Part shown: one piece after another, positions 61,435-64,000 of the stretch | How positions within the stretch are numbered: the first letter of the stretch is position 1 | Layout of the letters: each line of letters starts with the position of its first letter | NCBI GenBank assembly: GCA_028023455.1 | Contig: JAQFVV010012544.1 | Coordinates: forward strand, 310,001 to 374,000 | Length of the DNA: 64,000 nt | Direction: 5' to 3' | Origin: Epiperipatus broadwayi | Taxonomy: Eukaryota > Onychophora > Udeonychophora > Euonychophora > Peripatidae | The notes under the pieces: generated by a model | The model's database searches: none | Told to the model about the DNA's origin: nothing | Seen by the model: the letters and a program-made list of their open reading frames with translations, nothing else | Program-made: the position numbers and the translations under genes

Positions 61435-61610
61435 AACATTGAGGGTTGCCAATTCCTCTACAAGCTTTATGATAAATGCTTAACCTGAGCCAGCACTTAA
61501 AATATCTCTGTCATAAAGCTTGTAGAGGAATAGGCAATCCTCAATGTTTATAACTTACAAGCTTAAGAGATAGGGTCATGTGATCTATGACTCTTATTTT
61601 GACTATTAAA
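61435..61610. repeat. Dispersed hairpin-bearing repeat, copy 2
   Basis: The arms AAACATTGAGGGTTGCC…CCTCTACAAGCTTTATGA (about 61435-61472) and TCATAAAGCTTGTAGAGGAATAGGCAATCCTCAATGTTT (about 61511-61549) form a long, nearly perfect hairpin. The following tail, about 60 bp, is almost identical to that at 50870-50930. The hairpin part is much better paired than in copy 1. Confidence 0.85.
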
Positions 61611-62880
61611 AGTGTATTTTTTTGTAAAACAATTCATTTTATTTATGTTTTTAATGTAAACTTTTGTATAGTCAATTTTTATAAAATAAATTGGATCAAG
61701 GTTAATAAAATAATTTGAAATATATATAATTAAAATCATTATGAAGTGTTTTGTAACCTTTGGATTTCATTTATTATAACACATTGTGCATCAAACATTT
61801 TCTGTATAAGTGCTCTGTTTATTAATTTTATTATAAAGCAATTTTACTACTTCAATCTATTTAAATTATAAAAAAGATATTCATTCAAGAGATGTTAGAG
61901 AAATTATGCTCAGGATCTGTAAAATGTGCTTCAGATTCCTGCTTATAATCTTTGAACTTATGTTATTTAGAACAGTAGTATATTGGTAGAATATGAACTT
62001 TAACATCCATGAATTATAGCTCCAGCTCATTATTTCTGATGTTCAAACTTCATAGGAACTTCTGGAAATAAATGTGTTAAAATCATATTTATATTAATTG
62101 GAAATATACAGCTCATTTTAGACTGTCAAACAAGAAAATTACCATCCCTTTATATAAATACATATTGTAACATCTTGGCTTAGATTTAAATAGGCACTAT
62201 ATATTTATATAAATAATTTTACTGTCATGACTTTATATATTAATAAATGTTTAAAATTCTCAAGTGATGTTTATCTTGAATTCTCAAGTTATTATAGACA
62301 CACCTAAATACAAAATAATTTGAGATTTATATTTATCTTATTAAAAATAATTCTGTCTATTTTTTTTTTCTTTTTGTAAAGTAAAACAATAAATAAATTC
62401 ACTGCATTAAATTTAATATCTCATTGTAAAGTTATTAAGAAATGTAAAGATATATATTTTAATAAAATACAGTAATGTTTTGTCTATCTGCACATTTTAA
62501 AACAATAGATTTAGGTAAATAAAAAATTACATTCTCACATGTATGTATTGAAGCAGTCAGATCTGAGTTCGATCCTAGCTTCATGTTATTTACCCTAATA
62601 CTAACCTTAAATTTCCGATGCAATGGGGCTTTATACGTTCAATCCATGCTAATTTCCATAATGAATAACTTGTTTCAAATACGTAGTAAAATTAATTAGT
62701 TTAGTTTAAATTTGATCAATTCTCTAAATAAATTCATGATAAAATATTCATGAATTTATATATATTAAATTGTGTGGGCGTATATATATTTGTAAATATT
62801 AAATATATATAATTGTTCGAAAGTTTCATTGCGTCGGGAATACTTGTCTTTTTCACCTTTAAATAATTTGTAAAGTTTCG
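61611..62880. other. AT-rich spacer with two tRNA-like patches
   Basis: Near 61975-62035 a GTATATTGGTAGAATATG…ATAGCTCCAGCTC order, and near 62567-62580 GAGTTCGATCC, resemble Pol III boxes of eroded SINEs. Neither shows flanking duplications. The second could be related to the tRNA-like patch inside 36972-37386. Confidence 0.35.
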
Positions 62881-62892
62881 TAGATTAAAAGC

Positions 62893-63065
62893 TACATTCC
62901 TTCGATAAGCTTTAAAATTCTTAAAAACAATAGTAAAGTTTTATGAATTGGAAAAAGATAAGGATTCATTTTTCTAATTAAATCATTTTCAAATCTTAAG
63001 AATTCATTTTCAATTAGAGAAGGAATTCAAGCTAATTAGTTTGAAAGCCTTATCGAAGGAATGTA
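62893..63065. repeat. Inverted-repeat element, about 21-bp ends
   Basis: TACATTCCTTCGATAAGCTTT (62893-62913) is the inverse, with one extra base, of AAAGCCTTATCGAAGGAATGTA (63044-63065). The inner strings GATTCATTTTTCTAATTAAA and its loose inverse also pair. It is a possible MITE. Confidence 0.7.
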
Positions 63066-63684
63066 TTTGAAAACAACTAATTATAAAAAAACACATTGAT
63101 AATAAAATGAGCGCTAGCCTTAAGGCATCTGGACAATATATATAGCCCTGAAAAGTCAGGAGGAAAAAAAAGCTAGCTTTGTTGTAGAGTGGTGCAGTGA
63201 ACTCTGTGCATATTAATTTGTATTTCATCATGATAGAGGGCTAGAACATCAGGAATCTGGCTACGGTTCCTAAAGTCCCGAGAAATCTTCAATGGGGCTG
63301 CTGAACCTTTTCCCAGACCGATCATTCTGCTAAAATTATGAAAGCTACTAAAATACTGTTCCAGTAGTCAACCAATGATGCCTACGTTTTCAACAACTTG
63401 GAGATGTAACTTAAGGACCAGCGGAAGGGGTAATATATTTCTATAATGAACGTTAAACTTTCTGGCCAGTTCGAACTTTATTTTACTCTCCTCCTATTTA
63501 AGAGCTCTTTATTCTTTAATGTAACAATTTTTATAAAACCTTTTATTCATGCTACTGTAAATCTATCTCGTAATTCTTTAAATCTCTAGTCTTTAAACTT
63601 TCTCTTTTCTTACTTGGCAGTTCATTTAATATATATATATTTGTGTGCTTTATTAATGTCGTATTTAAAATTATATGCCAATAA
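63066..63684. other. Less AT-rich block, unknown
   Basis: The block 63235-63440 is markedly less AT-rich than its surroundings, with no open frame or repeat match inside the window. It could be part of a longer element or a real exon or UTR; I cannot tell. Confidence 0.35.
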
Positions 63685-63810
63685 TCTTTCGACTCGATGA
63701 GCTCCTTGGTTCCATTTGCCTCACGCAAATAATATAATATAAATTTTAAATAGTTATTCTCGCCCATTAGAACTAAATTTATAAGTTCTATTAATCATCG
63801 AGTCGAAAGA
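63685..63810. repeat. Perfect 16-bp inverted repeat, 94 nt apart
   Basis: TCTTTCGACTCGATGA (63685-63700) and TCATCGAGTCGAAAGA (63795-63810). CG-containing strings are rare in this DNA, so chance is unlikely. It may be a small hairpin or a terminal-inverted-repeat element. The minus frame 63552-63767 crosses it without a domain. Confidence 0.75.
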
Positions 63811-64000
63811 AAATATTATACGTTTACTATTTTTATAATTGGCTAATAATAAATTATTAGCTCCGTTTTTCACCTATGTCCCCAGCTCCTAAGTTACAAG
63901 TGTTTATATACTCACAAAATGTTAAAATATTGATTTCTTGTTCCACTAATATATATATTTATTCGAATATAACCTTAAATGTTTTTATTGCAAAAAGGGT

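Overview
This window looks like non-coding DNA from an invertebrate animal nucleus. It is extremely AT-rich (roughly three quarters A+T by eye). I find no bacterial-style gene packing, no convincing exon of a host protein gene and no rRNA or canonical tRNA gene. What can be recognised is almost all repetitive: RTE-type LINEs, Penelope-like elements (PLEs, with GIY-YIG remnants), a short tRNA-derived SINE, simple repeats and an unusual number of foldback (palindromic) repeats. This mix is common in lophotrochozoans such as molluscs, but the sequence alone does not fix the species. The window could be intergenic or lie inside one very large intron.

The best preserved element is a nearly full-length RTE/BovB-like LINE on the minus strand (about 12219-15500), with an apurinic endonuclease-like domain and a reverse transcriptase split by one frameshift in an A/T homopolymer. 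At least six other damaged pieces of the same family lie at about 7.88-9.36, 9.36-9.78, 22.03-22.47, 41.16-42.01, 45.68-48.32 and 54.64-55.25 kb. The 45.68-48.32 kb copy has the arrangement expected of a 5'-inverted (twin-primed) insertion. PLE remnants lie at 18.64-19.87 kb (+), 27.70-28.57 kb (-) and, as a head-to-head pair, 42.47-44.46 kb. A second, unclassified LINE reverse-transcriptase remnant lies at 58.17-59.54 kb (-).

Non-coding repeats make up much of the rest. Two 2.1-kb copies of an unrecognised element sit in opposite orientation at 5381-7500 and 28671-30802. Large inverted repeats occur near 12.0, 15.5, 17.7-18.6, 31.2-32.1, 35.1-35.5, 37.0-37.4, 38.7-38.9, 40.0-41.05, 42.0-42.4, 53.05-53.2, 57.35-57.73, 60.8-61.0, 61.4-61.55 and 62.9-63.1 kb. 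Four copies of a roughly 100-bp tRNA-derived SINE lie at 7706, 10247, 44886 and 51959, two of them with visible 15-bp target-site duplications.

The elements record an order of events: the intact RTE has landed in an older palindromic repeat, a small terminal-inverted-repeat element has landed inside an old RTE copy, and SINEs are among the youngest insertions. The most interesting items are the paired 2.1-kb unknown element, a conserved hairpin with hammerhead-like core letters that recurs at five places with compensating stem changes, the twin-primed RTE, and the density of foldback DNA. All comparisons were made by eye between parts of this window; no database search was possible.
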